From assembly GCA_037141235.1 (NCBI GenBank), contig JBAXCY010000181.1, forward strand, positions 1 to 5,741: a stretch of DNA of 5,741 nucleotides, given 5' to 3'. This stretch comes from Bog-756 sp037141235 (lineage in GTDB: Bacteria > Actinomycetota > Acidimicrobiia > Acidimicrobiales > RAAP-2). Below the pieces are notes generated by a model. The model was not told the origin of the DNA, made no database searches, and worked only from the letters and a program-made list of their open reading frames with translations. Position 1 is the stretch's first letter, and each line of letters begins with the position of its first letter. Of this stretch, positions 4,474 through 5,741 are shown piece after piece. A program made the position numbers and the translations under genes.

Positions 4474-5715
4474 CTAGGTGCCGGTGGGTTGGAACGTCAC
4501 CTTGATGGCACCACTCTTTTCGGGGTGCGACAGGGCACCGAGCGCCCCCCACCAGTCCTCGAGCGGGAACCGGTGGGTGACCATGTCGGTCAGGTCGATC
4601 CGCCCGTCGACCACCAGGTCCAGGTAGTGGTCGATGGCGTGGCGGTGCCGTCCCTCGAACTCCTCCATGGCGAAGGCGTTGGAGCCGATGACGGTGAGCT
4701 CCTTGAAGTACACGGGTGTCCACTCCCACCGACCGGGGATGGCCACTCCGGTGTAGACGAGCTTGCCCCGCTCGGCCAGGACCCGCACGCCTACTTCGAA
4801 AGTCTCTGGTTTGCCGACGGTGTCGTAGACGACATCGATGTGCCCGGGGTGACACATGGGGAGTCCGTCGAAGGCTTGGTGCAGCACGCCACCGGACCAT
4901 TCGGCCAGGGCCTCGAGGGTGGCCAGCCGGGGTTCGTGCTGCACGACGATTGATGCGCCGTACTGTCGGGCCAGGTCGAACTGCGCCGGGAACCGGGCCA
5001 CCACGGCCACTTCGACGTCGGGGTAGAAGGCAGAGAGTATGGCCACGCTGGTAAGCCCGAGAGCTCCAGCTCCGATGACGACCACCTTGCCGCCGGGCGG
5101 CGGCGGGTGGCGCACGATGGAGTGGAACGAGACCGAGAACGGATCGGCCATGACGGCGGCCGTGTCCGAGACGGCGTCGGGGACGGGGTGGAGCATCGAG
5201 TCGTGGGCGGCCATGAGTTCAGCCCAGGCACCGGGTGCACCGGTGACCACGCCGATGTGGACGCCGGGACCGATGTCACCCTTGGTGAACGACCAGCACA
5301 TGTTGACGTCGCCGACCAGACACGGGGGGCACAGCGGCACGATGCCCCGCGGGGCGCAACTGAGCCACGGGTTGAGTACCACCCGCTGGCCGACCTCGAG
5401 CCCGCGAGCCTTCGGACCCAGCGACACGACCTCGGCCACCACTTCATGGCCGGGCACGTGCGGAAGTGATGAGAAGGCAGCCATCGGGTTGTCGATGTCG
5501 CCGTCGCTGAAGTCACCGAGCACCAACTTGGCGTCGGATCCACAGATGCCCGAGAGGATGGGCCGGGTCACCACCCAGTCGGGGTTGATCGGCTGGGCAT
5601 CGTCCATGTGATGGAGACCGAACGGCAGAGACGCCAGGTGCCGCTCGGTGTCGTCAGTCGGTGCTGGTCTGATTTCGGCCCTGTCAGGTCGGGATCCGAA
5701 TACCAGGGCCTTCAT
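4474..5715 (-). CDS. Zinc-dependent MDR-family dehydrogenase (alcohol/polyol/threonine dehydrogenase-like)
   Basis: This 413-residue medium-chain dehydrogenase has a GroES-like catalytic domain followed by a Rossmann domain. Catalytic zinc ligands are C58 (GICGSD) and H90-E91 (PGHE). D191 in ADPFSVSFH occupies the place where sorbitol-dehydrogenase-type enzymes have Glu. Four cysteines, C120, C129, C132 and C140, fit the structural zinc lobe, but the first spacing is nine residues instead of two. The cofactor loop is VVVIGAGALG (211-220). It is longer than the usual 340-360 residues because of an extended N-terminus (about 20-45) and inserted loops; I recall similar long, SCAPRG-containing actinobacterial MDR proteins, with no substrate known to me. 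The C-terminus (GAIKVTFQP) is typical of the family. The likely reaction is NAD(P)-dependent oxidation of a secondary alcohol or polyol. The ATG at 5715 begins the standard MKALVF strand, with a moderate GGACGAG upstream. Its promoter or upstream partner is off the right edge. Confidence 0.9.
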   Translation of the reverse strand: MKALVFGSRPDRAEIRPAPTDDTERHLASLPFGLHHMDDAQPINPDWVVTRPILSGICGSDAKLVLGDFSDGDIDNPMAAFSSLPHVPGHEVVAEVVSLGPKARGLEVGQRVVLNPWLSCAPRGIVPLCPPCLVGDVNMCWSFTKGDIGPGVHIGVVTGAPGAWAELMAAHDSMLHPVPDAVSDTAAVMADPFSVSFHSIVRHPPPPGGKVVVIGAGALGLTSVAILSAFYPDVEVAVVARFPAQFDLARQYGASIVVQHEPRLATLEALAEWSGGVLHQAFDGLPMCHPGHIDVVYDTVGKPETFEVGVRVLAERGKLVYTGVAIPGRWEWTPVYFKELTVIGSNAFAMEEFEGRHRHAIDHYLDLVVDGRIDLTDMVTHRFPLEDWWGALGALSHPEKSGAIKVTFQPTGT

Positions 5716-5741
5716 CAGGACTCGTCCACCGACTTGTTGGA
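5716..5741 (-). other. Upstream edge of the zinc dehydrogenase gene
   Basis: Only 26 bases precede the start codon before the window ends. On the minus strand they include GGACGAG, a moderate ribosome site 5 bases before the ATG. No promoter or neighbouring gene can be judged from this length. Confidence 0.4.

Overview
The window is GC-rich (roughly two thirds G+C by eye) and densely coded, with short intergenic gaps, Shine-Dalgarno sites of the AGGAGG type, a TTG start and 4-bp stop/start overlaps. The gene content also suggests an actinobacterium: a thiolase-like/DUF35 pair, a long Cys-rich zinc dehydrogenase and an FGGY kinase. I cannot fix the genus; Acidimicrobiia, Mycobacteriales or Frankia-like lineages would all fit.

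Layout, left to right. Positions 1-204 hold no gene I can name: the 3' flank of the thiolase gene, a weak hairpin, and a possible but unproven start of a further minus-strand gene running off the left edge. A minus-strand operon follows, transcribed right to left: a D-2-hydroxyacid dehydrogenase (2914-1928), a small DUF35 zinc-ribbon/OB-fold protein (1871-1467) and a thiolase-superfamily protein (1470-205). The last two overlap as ATGA. A 74-bp divergent gap (2915-2988) separates this operon from a plus-strand FGGY carbohydrate kinase (2989-4434). A 39-bp convergent gap with a strong hairpin then separates the kinase from a minus-strand zinc-dependent MDR dehydrogenase (5715-4474), whose promoter lies outside the window.

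How the genes may work together is inference. The dehydrogenase and kinase could oxidise and phosphorylate a polyol or sugar-like substrate, and the 2-hydroxyacid dehydrogenase could handle a 2-keto or 2-hydroxy acid. The thiolase-like/DUF35 pair acts on acyl-CoA thioesters, for thiolysis or, since the usual nucleophilic Cys is missing, more likely retro-aldol chemistry as in Ltp2-type proteins. The mix of sugar-type and acyl-CoA-type enzymes is the most unusual feature of the locus. A second oddity is a natural (G4-5S)n tract inside the thiolase-like protein, encoded by a 15/18-bp tandem repeat.

I see no RNA gene, CRISPR array, insertion sequence or phage gene.
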